From assembly GCA_963662965.1 (NCBI GenBank), contig OY759970.1:1-64000 (forward strand): a stretch of 64,000 bases of DNA. Direction: 5' to 3'. The position numbers and the translations under genes were made by a program. Positions 1 through 8,901 of this stretch are shown here, in pieces. Source of the stretch: DTWD01 sp963662965. Its GTDB lineage: Bacteria > Acidobacteriota > Vicinamibacteria > Vicinamibacterales > UBA8438. The number at the start of each line of letters is the position of its first letter. Position 1 is the first letter of the stretch. The notes beneath the pieces were generated by a model. It was not told the DNA's origin. It was given only the letters and a program-made list of their open reading frames with translations, and made no database searches.

Positions 1-143
1 GGTGGGTGGCCGCCGGCGTGCTCGAAGCCGCGAAGGGGTTCCGCCGGGTCAAAGGATGTCAAGATATGCCGGCGCTCGTCGCCGCCCTCCGGGCGCGTGA
101 CGCGCGGCTGGGTCTCGGGGAATCGTCAGCGATGGTCGCGTAG
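1..143 (+). CDS. IS256-family (mutator) transposase, C-terminal end, cut by window edge
   Basis: The reading frame starting at base 3 is open from the window edge to a TAG at 141-143. It encodes about 46 residues including FRRVKGCQDMPALVAALR. A short Phe-Arg-Arg-(Val/Ile)-(Lys/Asn)-Gly segment followed by a (M/L)PxL(V/I)xAL helix is characteristic of the extreme C-terminus of IS256-family DDE transposases. Only this tail is visible, so activity cannot be judged. Bases after the stop, ending near GGGACATCCCC at about 180-190, resemble the GGGACA-type terminal repeats of this family and may be the right end of the element. The opposite window edge carries related transposase sequence. Confidence 0.7.
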   Translation, partial: WVAAGVLEAAKGFRRVKGCQDMPALVAALRARDARLGLGESSAMVA

Positions 144-647
144 TCGTGAACCGAGCCGCCGTTGAATTTCAACAGCGCACGGGACATCCCCAACATTCTG
201 CTGCCCTCAGGAAGACGACCGGGAGCGCGCACCCGGACCGATTGTCGTCGTCGTGCCGATTCCGGCGGTACTCCCCGCGCCGCCGCCGTCGTTTCGCTCA
301 GCCGGACTCCGCTTGCCGGCCACCGCGCGACCGGTCGCCGGCCGGACGGTGGGGGCCGCGCTTCGATTCATCGTGCTGCCGCGTGGAGGCTCGGCGACCA
401 CAGCATCGCCGGCGTCGTCGAGCGGCGCCACGACCGCCGGGCGCAGCTCGTCCCACGCCACCAACTCGACCAGGTCGACTATGTCCACGGTGTCCGGCGG
501 CGACGCCCCGCGAACGGTCCTGCGACCGGGCATGGCGGCGCCGTCGCCGAGGACCCCCGCACGCTCGAGTCGCGCCGAGCGCGTGGGAAGTCGCAGCGCC
601 AGGCGTTCGAGTGAGCGACCGTAGCGGAGCCACTCCGTGGCGTTACT
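144..647. other. Region without a supportable gene
   Basis: This stretch follows the insertion-sequence transposase. Several overlapping frames stay open on both strands, as expected for very GC-rich DNA, but none gives a recognisable domain or a plausible residue composition: they are Arg-, Ser- and Pro-rich with no hydrophobic core. The longest, on the minus strand from about 785 to 207, includes a short acidic hydrophobic stretch (DIVDLVELVAWDEL), so a small or decayed gene is not excluded. I see no start with a good ribosome binding site. Confidence 0.4.
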
Positions 648-758
648 CAGACGGGGCTGGCTGCGCCGAACCCCGCCGCCGGTGCGAGCCGGGGCCCAAC
701 GCCCGGCGCCACACCGGCGAGGGCGCGCACGTGCGCGCCCTCTGTGTACAATCAGACT
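648..758 (+). repeat. Dispersed GC-rich palindromic intergenic repeat, long form (copy 1, diverged)
   Basis: The copy begins with CAGACGGGGCTGGCTGC, continues with an ACCCCGCCGCCGG-type block and ends with GGGCGCGCACGTGCGCGCCC, a perfect self-complementary stem. The same order of blocks occurs at 3099-3190 (minus orientation), 23147-23250 and 26923-27072. This copy lies just upstream of the penicillin-binding protein gene, so it may be transcribed into its leader. It is the most diverged long copy seen. Confidence 0.6.
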
Positions 759-772
759 GGAGTTGAAACCAC

Positions 773-3073
773 GTGAGTCCGACACCGAACCGGTACGTCC
801 GTCAGGCGGTCGTGCTGGGCCTCTTCGCGGTCACCGCCCTCCTCGGTGTGGTGAGCGGCGTGCTCTTCGCGTATTCACCGGACCTGCCGGAGTTCGAAGA
901 GCTCGACGACTACGCGCCCGACACCATCACTCGAGTATACGCGCGCGACGGTGAACTGATCGGCGAGTTCGCCACCCAGCGGCGCGTCATCATCGGCTAC
1001 GACGACATTCCCGAGGTGCTGCGCAACGCGATCATCGCCGCCGAGGACGGGTCGTTTTTCGAGCACAACGGCTTCAGCCTTCCAGCCATCATCCGCACGA
1101 TCATCACCGACGTGTCTCGTGGTGAGCTGGCCCAAGGCGCCAGCACGTTGACGATGCAGCTGGCGAGAAACATCACCGTCGGCGGCGAGCGCCTCGGGCT
1201 GGAGAAACACTGGGAGCGCAAGCTCCGTGAGATCTACTACACGTTCCAGCTCGAGAAGCGCTACACGAAGCGGGAGATCTTGGCGCTCTACGCCAATGAG
1301 ATGTACCTCGGCACGGCCAGGCACGCGGCCAATGGCGTGGAGGCGGCCGCGCAGCTCTACTTCGCGAAATCGGCAAAGGACCTCGAGCTCGGCGAAGCTG
1401 CAATGATCGCTGGTATCTTCCAGTCGCCCGCACGCCAGAGTCCGCTAGCCGACATGGACCGGGCGACGGCGCGCCGCAACTACACGCTCCGTCGCATGGC
1501 TAACGAGGGGTATATCACGCCCGAGATGGCCGACGCCGAAATCGCGAAGCCGATCGTCCTCGCGGAGCGCCGCCAGCGGGTCAACACGATCGCGCCCTAT
1601 TTCCTCGAGGAGGTGCGCCAGCACCTGGAGCGTGAGTACGGGGCGGCGCGACTCTACGAAGACGGCCTTGTCGTTCGCTCGACGCTCGACACCGACTTGC
1701 AGCGCGCCGCCAACCGCGCGGTCTCCCAGGGACTTCGGACCCTCGACAAGCGGCACGGATTCCGCGGCCCCCGACGAAACGTGCTACGCGGCGAGAACGC
1801 CGTGGCCGCGGTCGACGACTTTGCGCACTCGCGGTGGCAGTACCCATTCGCGATCGGTGACATGGTGCCGGCGGTGGTGACCGGAACGACGACCGACCTC
1901 ATTCAGGTGCGGGTCGGCGGGCACGCGCTCGACATCGACCGCGACGGCTATCGCTGGACGCGCGGGGCATCGCCCGACGAGCTGGTGCAGGTCGGCGACC
2001 TCGTCGATGTCACGCTCACCGCGCTGCCGGATGAGGACAGCGAGCGCGGCACCGCCACGCTTGATCAAGAGCCGGAGGTCGAGGCCTCGCTCGTCGCCAT
2101 CGAGAATCGAACGGGCCATATCCTCGCCATGGTCGGCGGCTATGACTTCGAGCGCAGCAAGTTCAATCGGGCCACCCAGGCGTTCCGACAGCTCGGGTCA
2201 CTGTTCAAGGGCGTCCTCTACGCGGCTGCCGTCGACCAGGGGTATACGACCACCACCATCCTCCAGGACAACCCGGTCAGTTTCGAGGTCGGTCCGTTTC
2301 AGAAACCGTACGAGCCAACGAACTACGACAACACATACGAGGGACCGATCACACTGCGCTGGGCGCTCGAGGACTCGCGCAACGTGCCCGCCGTGTGGTT
2401 GATGAACGAGGTCGGGCCAGAGACGGTGGTCGAATTCGCGCGCCGCGTTGGCTTCAGCTCGCCCATCCCGCCGTATCTCTCGGTCGCGCTCGGCTCGGCC
2501 GAGGCGACGCTGATGGAAGTGACCAGCGCGTATTCGGTCTTCCCGAACCAGGGCAAGCGGATGGTCCCATTCACGATCCAGCGGGTGATCGACCGCGAAG
2601 GAGATACGCTCGAGGAACATCATCCGCAATCGCGCGACGCGCTCCGCTCCGATACCGCCTACATCATGGTGAGCCTGATGCGCGGCGTCGTGCAGCGCGG
2701 CACCGCCCAACGCGCGCGCCGCGAGTTGGACTGGCCGCTCGGCGGGAAAACCGGCACGATGGACGAGTACACCGATGCCTGGTTCGTCGGTTTCGATCCG
2801 GACATCACCGTCGGGGTCTGGGTCGGCTACGATGAAAAGAAGACGATGGGCGACAACGAACAGGGCGCGCGCGTGGCGCTCCCCATCTGGATCGACTTCA
2901 TGAAGGCGTACATCGGTGATCAGCAGACGCCGCCCGGCTTCGTGCCTCCGGGGAACATCGTCTTCACCTCGATCATTCCGAAGACCGGTGAAGTAGCCGA
3001 GCCGTGGGCGCGCGGGGCGATCCAGGAAGCGTTCATCGTGGGCACCGAGCCCGGCACCGCCTTTCGCCGTTAG
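773..3073 (+). CDS. Class A penicillin-binding protein (bifunctional peptidoglycan glycosyltransferase/transpeptidase)
   Basis: A 766-residue inner-membrane enzyme that polymerises lipid II into glycan strands and cross-links the peptides. It starts at GTG 773. One membrane segment lies at about residues 10-32. The family-51 glycosyltransferase domain follows (about 55-230), with EDGSFFEH carrying the catalytic Glu and QGASTLTMQLARN. The transpeptidase domain (about 420-720) has the Ser-x-x-Lys motif SLFK, the Ser-x-Asn motif SRN and the KTGT motif. An OB-like insertion probably lies between the two domains (about 330-420). The gene stands alone and converges on prfB across a copy of the dispersed repeat. 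The C-terminus ends soon after the transpeptidase fold, without a long tail. PBP1A type is likely, but I did not assign a symbol. Confidence 0.95.
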   Translation: MSPTPNRYVRQAVVLGLFAVTALLGVVSGVLFAYSPDLPEFEELDDYAPDTITRVYARDGELIGEFATQRRVIIGYDDIPEVLRNAIIAAEDGSFFEHNGFSLPAIIRTIITDVSRGELAQGASTLTMQLARNITVGGERLGLEKHWERKLREIYYTFQLEKRYTKREILALYANEMYLGTARHAANGVEAAAQLYFAKSAKDLELGEAAMIAGIFQSPARQSPLADMDRATARRNYTLRRMANEGYITPEMADAEIAKPIVLAERRQRVNTIAPYFLEEVRQHLEREYGAARLYEDGLVVRSTLDTDLQRAANRAVSQGLRTLDKRHGFRGPRRNVLRGENAVAAVDDFAHSRWQYPFAIGDMVPAVVTGTTTDLIQVRVGGHALDIDRDGYRWTRGASPDELVQVGDLVDVTLTALPDEDSERGTATLDQEPEVEASLVAIENRTGHILAMVGGYDFERSKFNRATQAFRQLGSLFKGVLYAAAVDQGYTTTTILQDNPVSFEVGPFQKPYEPTNYDNTYEGPITLRWALEDSRNVPAVWLMNEVGPETVVEFARRVGFSSPIPPYLSVALGSAEATLMEVTSAYSVFPNQGKRMVPFTIQRVIDREGDTLEEHHPQSRDALRSDTAYIMVSLMRGVVQRGTAQRARRELDWPLGGKTGTMDEYTDAWFVGFDPDITVGVWVGYDEKKTMGDNEQGARVALPIWIDFMKAYIGDQQTPPGFVPPGNIVFTSIIPKTGEVAEPWARGAIQEAFIVGTEPGTAFRR

Positions 3074-3098
3074 GTCCCGGCCCGGTCTGAGCCTCGAT

Positions 3099-3190
3099 GG
3101 CGCGCACCGCGCGCCCCCGCCAGCACGGAGTGGGGCGAAGGGGTCCCCGCGAGTGCCGGCGACGGGGTTCGGGGCAGTCAGCCCCGACTG
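3099..3190 (-). repeat. Dispersed GC-rich palindromic intergenic repeat, long form (copy 2)
   Basis: Read on the minus strand this copy has the order seen at 23147 and 26923: GGGGCTGACTGCCCCGAAC, then CCCCGTCGCCGGCACTCGC, then a GCGCGCGGTGCGCGC stem. It occupies almost the whole gap between two converging genes, so it could act as a bidirectional terminator here, but other copies lie in divergent gaps. Confidence 0.75.
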
Positions 3191-3193
3191 ATT

Positions 3194-4328
3194 TTAGTCA
3201 TCGCCAGCCTCGGCGCGGCCGAGCGTGCCGGCGGCCTTCCGCATCAGATACACCTTGATGAACTGGTCGAGATCGCCGTCGAGCACCCGGTCGACGTTGC
3301 CTTCGTCAACCTTGGTGCGGTGGTCTTTCACCATGCGATACGGGTGAAGCACGTAGCTCCGGATCTGGCTTCCAAACGCAATGTCCTTCTTTTCACCACC
3401 GATCTGATCCAACCGATCCTGCTGCTCCTTTAGCTTCCGATCGTAGATTCGCGCGCGAAGTACCTTCATCGCCGCGTCGCGGTTGCGATGCTGCGAGCGC
3501 TCGTTTTGGCACGACACGACAATCCCCGTGGGCAGATGGGTAATACGAACGGCCGAGTCGGTCACATTGACATGCTGTCCGCCGGCGCCGCTCGACCGAT
3601 AGGTGTCGATCCGGAGGTCTTTTTCCTCGATCTCGACCTCCACGTCATCCGGCAGCTCTGGCCACACGAACACCGAGGCGAACGACGTGTGTCGACGCGC
3701 CGCCTGGTCGAACGGCGAGATTCGTACGAGCCGGTGGACCCCGGCCTCCGCCAGGAGCAGGCCATACGCGTAGTCTCCGGCGACGGTGACCGTGGCACTC
3801 TTCACCCCCGCCTCGTCGCCAGGCTGGACTTCAATCACCTCCCGCGCGAAGCCACGACGCTCGGCCCACCGGAGATACATGCGGAGCAGCATCTCCGCCC
3901 AGTCCTGTGATTCGGTACCGCCGGCCCCCGGATGGATCGACACGATCGCATTGCGCCGGTCGTGCTCGCCACCGAGCATTTTCTTGATTTCGCCAGCGTC
4001 CACCTCGGCCTGGAAATCGTCGAGACCGGCAGCGAAATCATCGGCCACATCTTCGCCCTGGTTCGCCCACTCGACCAGCACCGCCAGATCGTCGCCGCGT
4101 GTGCGCAGCAATTCCGCGAGATCGAAATCGTCTTGAAGCCGACGGCGGCGCTGCAGGACCTGCTGCGCGGCCGCCTGATCGTTCCAAAAATCTGGAGCCG
4201 CCGCCCGCTGCTCGAGCTTGCCAATTTCAGCCTCGACGCCAGCCGGGTCAAAGATAGCTCCGAAGATCCACTGCCCGCTTCACGAGGTCCTGATACCGAC
4301 GAATCTGTTCGTCAAGCGCTATCGTCAC
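3194..4328 (-). CDS. prfB: Peptide chain release factor 2 with programmed +1 frameshift
   Basis: Release factor that recognises UGA and UAA and triggers peptidyl-tRNA hydrolysis. The short first frame starts at GTG 4328 behind a GGAGG ribosome binding site and ends in SYL-stop at TGA 4250-4248. The main frame continues one base over, giving about 377 residues. The release motif GGQ lies in SSGAGGQHVNV, and the RF2 specificity tripeptide SPF lies in RISPFDQAARR. The CTT TGA C slippery context is the classical RF2 autoregulatory site: scarce RF2 favours frameshifting and so more RF2. The start overlaps the end of lnt by 17 bases, suggesting translational coupling. Confidence 0.95.
4246..4262 (-). 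promoter_or_regulatory. prfB programmed +1 frameshift site
   Basis: On the minus strand the sequence reads GGAGC TAT CTT TGA CCC. CTT followed by TGA and then C is the slippery site known from bacterial prfB, and GGAGC just upstream can serve as the stimulatory Shine-Dalgarno-like element. Downstream coding resumes in the +1 frame. Confidence 0.93.
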
Positions 4329-5844
4329 CGTTCCGCCTCCGTTCTGCCGACGACCGCGGCCGCCGCCGAGACCCGAGCGCGACCAGCGTAATCGCGACGC
4401 CCGCATAGGCCGGCGCATCACCGAAGCGTCCGTAGGGTGTGACCTGCGCCAGCAGCCGCACCTCCTCGACCACGACCGCCTGCTCAAAGAGGGACGAGCG
4501 CGCAAGCACCTGCCCATACGGATCGATGACGCCGCTGATCCCGGTGTTCGCGGCTCTGACGAGGTATCGGCCTTGCTCGATGGCGCGCATGCGCGCCATC
4601 TGGAAGTGCTGATACGGCGCCGCCGTGCGACCGTACCACGCATCGTTGGTCAGCGTGGTCAGCAGATCGGCGCCCGCCAGAGTGAGTTCCCGGACTAGGC
4701 CAGGATAGATGATCTCGTAGCAGATCGCCGTGCTCACCAGGCGGTCACCGAACGGCAATGCCCGGGGCTCGGTGCCGGCAGAAAAACCGGCGGCCGCCTC
4801 CACCAACGGCGACACGAAGAACAGGGCACGTCGTAGCGGGACGTACTCGCCAAACGGGACCAAATGCTGCTTCCGGTAGATGCCGGTAGTGTCGCCAGCC
4901 GGATCGATCATATACGCGGCGTTGTAGTACCGCGTTTGGTCGTCGGTCTCGATTTCGGTTGTGCCGATCAGTAGATGTGTCCGCGTCTGACGTGCCAAAG
5001 AACGGATGATCTCGCCCCTCGGATCACGCGCCAGCGGAAACGGTGTCGCGGCCTCTGGCCAGACGATGAGGTCGGCGCCTGCCTGAGCGGCCGTTTCCGT
5101 CTGCCGCACGTACGTCGACAGAATCGCATCGCTCTTCCTCGGATCCCATTTGTCGTCTTGTACGACGTTGCCTTGGAGCGCCGCGACCCTGAGCGCAGTG
5201 CCGGCCTCCGTCAACTCGGATCGCTGCAGCCGCCATTCGCCGAAGGCAAGCACACCCGCCACCAGCACCACCGTCGCCACGACGGGAGTCCGGCGCGCAC
5301 GGGTCTCGGCGGTCACCACATACGCGACGGTGGCATTAACCGATGCGACGAGTGCCGACACGCCGAGGACACCGACGACGCTGGCGGCCTGGGCGACGGC
5401 CAGAAACGGTACCTGGCTGTAGCCAAGGAGCATCCACGGAAAACCGGTAAACACATAGGTGCGACCCAACTCCGATGTCACCCAGATCGCCGGTGCGAGC
5501 AACAGGCCACCCGATCCGAAGCGGCTCACCACGTCGGACATGGCGAACGCGAACCCCGCCGGAAAGGTCGCGAGGACCAACACAAACAGCGCATGGATCA
5601 GCCAGGCCGCCACGAGCGGTAAGCCTCCGTAGTCCACCATGACGTTGGGAATCCAGTAGATCGTCCCGGCGAAATGCACGACCCCCGCGAGGAGCCCGAG
5701 CCACCCCGCCTGCCAGCGCGGCGCGCGATAGACGGCGACCAGGAGTGGCACGAGCGCCACCCAGGCGAACGCCGGGTGCCCGACGCGCGGAAAACTGAGG
5801 GTCAGCAGCGCCCCTGAAAGGGCGGCGAAAAAGAATGGGAGCAC
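4312..5844 (-). CDS. lnt: Apolipoprotein N-acyltransferase
   Basis: Integral inner-membrane enzyme that adds the third acyl chain to the N-terminal Cys of lipoproteins, the last step of lipoprotein maturation. Of 510 residues, about the first 200 form several hydrophobic helices. A nitrilase-fold periplasmic domain follows with the catalytic triad visible: Glu in WPEA, Lys in YRKQHLVPFGEYVP and Cys in AICYEI. A final membrane helix is near the C-terminus (AYAGVAITLVAL). Length matches the family. It is followed, with overlap, by prfB and preceded by the SPOR gene 17 bases away, so it probably belongs to a minus-strand operon running from the NfeD gene down to prfB. Confidence 0.95.
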   Translation of the reverse strand: MLPFFFAALSGALLTLSFPRVGHPAFAWVALVPLLVAVYRAPRWQAGWLGLLAGVVHFAGTIYWIPNVMVDYGGLPLVAAWLIHALFVLVLATFPAGFAFAMSDVVSRFGSGGLLLAPAIWVTSELGRTYVFTGFPWMLLGYSQVPFLAVAQAASVVGVLGVSALVASVNATVAYVVTAETRARRTPVVATVVLVAGVLAFGEWRLQRSELTEAGTALRVAALQGNVVQDDKWDPRKSDAILSTYVRQTETAAQAGADLIVWPEAATPFPLARDPRGEIIRSLARQTRTHLLIGTTEIETDDQTRYYNAAYMIDPAGDTTGIYRKQHLVPFGEYVPLRRALFFVSPLVEAAAGFSAGTEPRALPFGDRLVSTAICYEIIYPGLVRELTLAGADLLTTLTNDAWYGRTAAPYQHFQMARMRAIEQGRYLVRAANTGISGVIDPYGQVLARSSLFEQAVVVEEVRLLAQVTPYGRFGDAPAYAGVAITLVALGSRRRPRSSAERRRNGDDSA

Positions 5845-5861
5845 GACGAGACGCCTGTCCG

Positions 5862-6641
5862 CTAGTGGGTAATCCAGGGCTTGAGCTGCTCTTCCTGCTC
5901 GAGCCGTTGCAGGATCCGCTCGGCTTCGGCGCGGTCGCCATATCGTCCGACACGCACACGGAAAACCAGCACCGGCGCGTCGTCGAGCGGATCGGCCACG
6001 AACGCCGGATACCCTTTTTCCATGAGTCCTTCGGCGACCCGCTCGGCGGCGTCCCGCTCACGCAGTGCCGTCACCTGGACGGTAAATCCATCACGCTGCA
6101 TGGCCGACCTGCGCGCGGTCGCCGCAACGGACGACTCGACCGGCGTCGCCGGTGCGGCGTCGGCGCGTGTAGATGCGGCGTCCGGTCTCAAAGGACGCCG
6201 CGGCGGGGGTGGAGACGATGGCTCCGTCGCCGGCGCGTCGGATACGACGTCCGCGTCATCATCGTCTGGGACCGGCGTTGGCGCGGCGTCGCCCAGCCGC
6301 GCATCCAGATCGCGAACATCAAGCGGGTCGAACGCGTCTACCGGCTGCGGGCCGGCGAGTCGCCGGTTGTAGGTCAGGTCGTCGCCCGCCAGTGCGGCCG
6401 CGGAGGGCTCTCGGCTGGGTGTGCGGATCGCGGCTGGGCGCCCGGCTTCGTCAGGCACGAACCGGCCGTCGCCGACGCTCCTGACGAGTCCACGCCCGGT
6501 CATCGCCTGCTCGAGCGGGACCCCGCGACCGACCAGGACGCCGCAGAGAAACACGACAACCGCGACAACGGTTGCCGCCATGAAAAGAAAAATAATCTGC
6601 TTGGGACTGGGCGTGAATTCGTTGGAACCTTGTGACGCCAC
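5862..6641 (-). CDS. SPOR-domain inner-membrane protein
   Basis: A 259-residue protein with a short cytoplasmic N-terminus, one membrane helix at about residues 15-38, a long low-complexity Pro/Ala/Asp-rich linker and a C-terminal SPOR domain (about 180-255, from FTVQVTALRERDAAERVAE to the end). SPOR domains bind denuded glycan strands at the division septum, so a role in division or envelope remodelling is expected. The start ATG overlaps the stop of the upstream slipin gene. It has no catalytic domain. Confidence 0.85.
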   Translation of the reverse strand: MASQGSNEFTPSPKQIIFLFMAATVVAVVVFLCGVLVGRGVPLEQAMTGRGLVRSVGDGRFVPDEAGRPAAIRTPSREPSAAALAGDDLTYNRRLAGPQPVDAFDPLDVRDLDARLGDAAPTPVPDDDDADVVSDAPATEPSSPPPPRRPLRPDAASTRADAAPATPVESSVAATARRSAMQRDGFTVQVTALRERDAAERVAEGLMEKGYPAFVADPLDDAPVLVFRVRVGRYGDRAEAERILQRLEQEEQLKPWITH

Positions 6642-7399
6642 TATGACCCGTCACGCTTGTCGGTCAACGCCCGAAAGATGTCGACCGGCAGCGGGAAGAC
6701 GATCGTCGAATTCTTCTCGCCGGCGATCTCGGTCAGCGTCTGCAGGTACCGCAGCGTGACGCCCAGCGGCTCTTGCCCAATGATCCCCGCCGCCAGCGCG
6801 AGCTTTTCCGCCGCGATGAACTCGCCGTCGGCGTGGATGATCTTAGCCCGCTTCTCACGCTCCGCCTCCGCCTGTCGTGCCATGGAGCGCTGCATGTCGA
6901 CCGGCAAATCGACGTGTTTCACCTCGACCGATGAGACTTTCACACCCCACGGGTCGGTATGCGTGTCGAGAATCTCCTGGAGCTCCTGATTCAACCGCTC
7001 TCGTTCGGACAGCAGGTCGTCGAGCTCGACCTGCCCAAGCACACTGCGTAGCGTCGTCTGCGCGAGCTGAGACGTCGCGTAGTTGTAATTCTCCACCTCG
7101 ACGATTGATCGTTGTGGATCCATCACGCGGAAGTAGATCACCGCATTGACCTTGACCGAGACGTTGTCCTTGGTGATGACGTCTTGCGGCGGGACGTCCA
7201 TGACGATGGTCCGTAAACTGACCCGCACCATGCGATCGATCGGCGCGAAGACCAGGATGACGCCAGGTCCCTTCGGCCGTGGATACAGCTTGCCGAGGCG
7301 GAAGATGACGGCGCGCTCGTATTCGTTGAGGATCTTGATGGAATTCGCGAGATACAGCAGGACGACGGCAAGAAAAATCAACTCTGGTCCGACGGTCAT
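6641..7399 (-). CDS. SPFH/band 7 (slipin, stomatin-like) membrane protein
   Basis: 252 residues: an N-terminal hydrophobic anchor (about 4-20), then the SPFH domain with the typical NEYERAVIFRLGKL start, PPQDVITKDNVSV and a charged helix rich in Ala, Glu and Arg (about 170-210). Slipins form membrane rings or scaffolds and commonly pair with NfeD proteases. That pairing is present here: the upstream gene overlaps by 4 bases and encodes the partner. Membrane quality control or lipid-domain organisation is the likely role. Confidence 0.92.
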   Translation of the reverse strand: MTVGPELIFLAVVLLYLANSIKILNEYERAVIFRLGKLYPRPKGPGVILVFAPIDRMVRVSLRTIVMDVPPQDVITKDNVSVKVNAVIYFRVMDPQRSIVEVENYNYATSQLAQTTLRSVLGQVELDDLLSERERLNQELQEILDTHTDPWGVKVSSVEVKHVDLPVDMQRSMARQAEAEREKRAKIIHADGEFIAAEKLALAAGIIGQEPLGVTLRYLQTLTEIAGEKNSTIVFPLPVDIFRALTDKRDGS

Positions 7400-8781
7400 G
7401 TTTCCGACCTTTCCTGTAAAGGTGGCGTGGTGAGCTGCACGGCAAGCGTCATGCCCTCGACCGCAACGACGCGCACTTCATCGCCCTCGCTGATGTCCGC
7501 CGCCTTCGATGTCGCGGCCCAGATCTCGCCGTGGGTCGATACGCTGCCGGTCCCACCTGCCGGAATCGCGCAGCGCGCCAGGCCCATCTGATTCAGCATG
7601 CCCGCGACACCGGTGACCGGCGTCGTCTGCTGCGCACGAAAGCCAAGCCGAGCGAGCGCGGCCGTAATCAGCCCCAGCGCCAACATCGACGAGAGAATGA
7701 AGGGCCACCCCAGCTGCAGCTCTGGCGTCGGGGAGTCGACGAGCATCACGGCACCGAGCACCATGCTCACGATACCGCCGGTCGCGAGCAGTCCATAAGT
7801 CGGCGTGAACATCTCGATGGCCAGCAGCAGCAGCCCGAACGCGATCAACAGCAACCCGACGTAGTTGATCGGCAGAATTTGAAAGGCGAAGAACGCGAGG
7901 AGAAGGCACAGCCCCCCGACGATCCCCGGCACCGTCGCCCCCGGATTCCACAGCTCGATCGTCAACCCGAGGCTGCCGAGGCTGAACAAGAGGACCGCAA
8001 TCTGAGGATGGGCAATAGTGCTCAAGAGACGCTGTCGCCAGCTCATCTCGGTCGCGACGACGACGGCGTCGGCGGTGCGAATCGTGTCGAACTCGCCGTC
8101 CCAGCGGCGAACCGTACGACCGTCGAGCTGCTCCAGGAGGTCGTCGAGATCCGTTGCAATCAAATCGATGAGCGGGGGATCGGCCTCGAGCGCTTCCTTC
8201 TCCGTGAACGAGCGGCTGTCGGTGACCGCCTCTTCGGCCAGCTTGACGTTCCGCTGCCGCTGACTGGCCAGCGACCGCGCATAGGCGGCGACGTCGGAGG
8301 CGGCCTTTTGTGCCGCCGTCTCGTCCATCGCCTGGCCGGTTCCAGACACGGGATGCGCAGCGCCGATGTGGGTGCCGGGCGCCATCGCGGCGATGTCGGC
8401 CGCGATCGTGATCAAAAATCCAGCCGAGGCCGCGCGGGTTCCGCTCGGGCCGACGTAGACGACCACCGGCGTCTCGGATTCGATAATCCGTGTATTGATC
8501 TCACGGGTCGAATCAACGAGCCCGCCGGGCGTCTTCAGCGTCAGCACCACGAGCTCGGCTCCCTCGCGATCGGCCCGGTCAATTGTCTGAGCGATGTACT
8601 CGGCGGTCACCGGATGAATGAGCGCGTCGACGTCGGCGGTATAGACGACGCGTCGGCCGGCCCGCTCGCGCTGCGCCGCGTCAATCTCAACGATCACCGA
8701 TACGGCCGGCACGAGAACCCACACCACGGGAAGGAACTGGAGGGCGACTCTCGCCCGACGACGGGCGCGCATGACCGACAT
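7396..8781 (-). CDS. NfeD-type membrane serine protease (long, ClpP-class domain)
   Basis: 461 residues. After an N-terminal signal/anchor, a ClpP-like serine protease domain spans about 50-240. The probable nucleophile lies in GTRAASAGFLI and the general-base Lys in TAAQKAASDVAAYAR. Four to five membrane helices follow (about 270-385), then a C-terminal OB-fold NfeD domain (about 395-460). Homologues cleave membrane proteins such as stomatin tails, which fits the slipin gene translated from the overlapping 3' end. It is the first gene of the minus-strand operon toward prfB. The start codon could also be the Met four residues in. Confidence 0.92.
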   Translation of the reverse strand: MSVMRARRRARVALQFLPVVWVLVPAVSVIVEIDAAQRERAGRRVVYTADVDALIHPVTAEYIAQTIDRADREGAELVVLTLKTPGGLVDSTREINTRIIESETPVVVYVGPSGTRAASAGFLITIAADIAAMAPGTHIGAAHPVSGTGQAMDETAAQKAASDVAAYARSLASQRQRNVKLAEEAVTDSRSFTEKEALEADPPLIDLIATDLDDLLEQLDGRTVRRWDGEFDTIRTADAVVVATEMSWRQRLLSTIAHPQIAVLLFSLGSLGLTIELWNPGATVPGIVGGLCLLLAFFAFQILPINYVGLLLIAFGLLLLAIEMFTPTYGLLATGGIVSMVLGAVMLVDSPTPELQLGWPFILSSMLALGLITAALARLGFRAQQTTPVTGVAGMLNQMGLARCAIPAGGTGSVSTHGEIWAATSKAADISEGDEVRVVAVEGMTLAVQLTTPPLQERSET

Positions 8782-8819
8782 GGTCGTGAAAAGGATCTTC
8801 TCGTACGGTAGCCGAGGCC

Positions 8820-8895
8820 CTAGTGGCCTGTCCAGGCTGAAGTGGTGCCAGCCCGCGCGCGGGACGGGACCACTTCAGCCTGGACAGGCCACTAG
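8820..8895. repeat. Perfect 26-bp inverted repeat (76-bp hairpin) with nested CG palindrome
   Basis: The arms at 8820-8845 and 8870-8895 are perfectly complementary over 26 bases (CTAGTGGCCTGTCCAGGCTG then AAGTGG, and its reverse complement). The 24-base centre contains CCCGCGCGCGGG, itself a palindrome, so a cruciform or a very stable RNA hairpin can form. It sits 6 bases after the stop of the minus-strand gene that follows and 38 bases before the NfeD start, so it could terminate the former or be a miniature mobile element. No T-tract follows either arm. Confidence 0.9.
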
Positions 8896-8901
8896 ATGGT
8901 A

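Noticed and set aside
207..785. Minus-strand frame of 192 codons ahead of the penicillin-binding protein gene
   Set aside because: Arg/Ser/Gly-rich composition without a recognisable domain, and it runs through a repeat copy and over the PBP start. Other frames here are open to the same extent.
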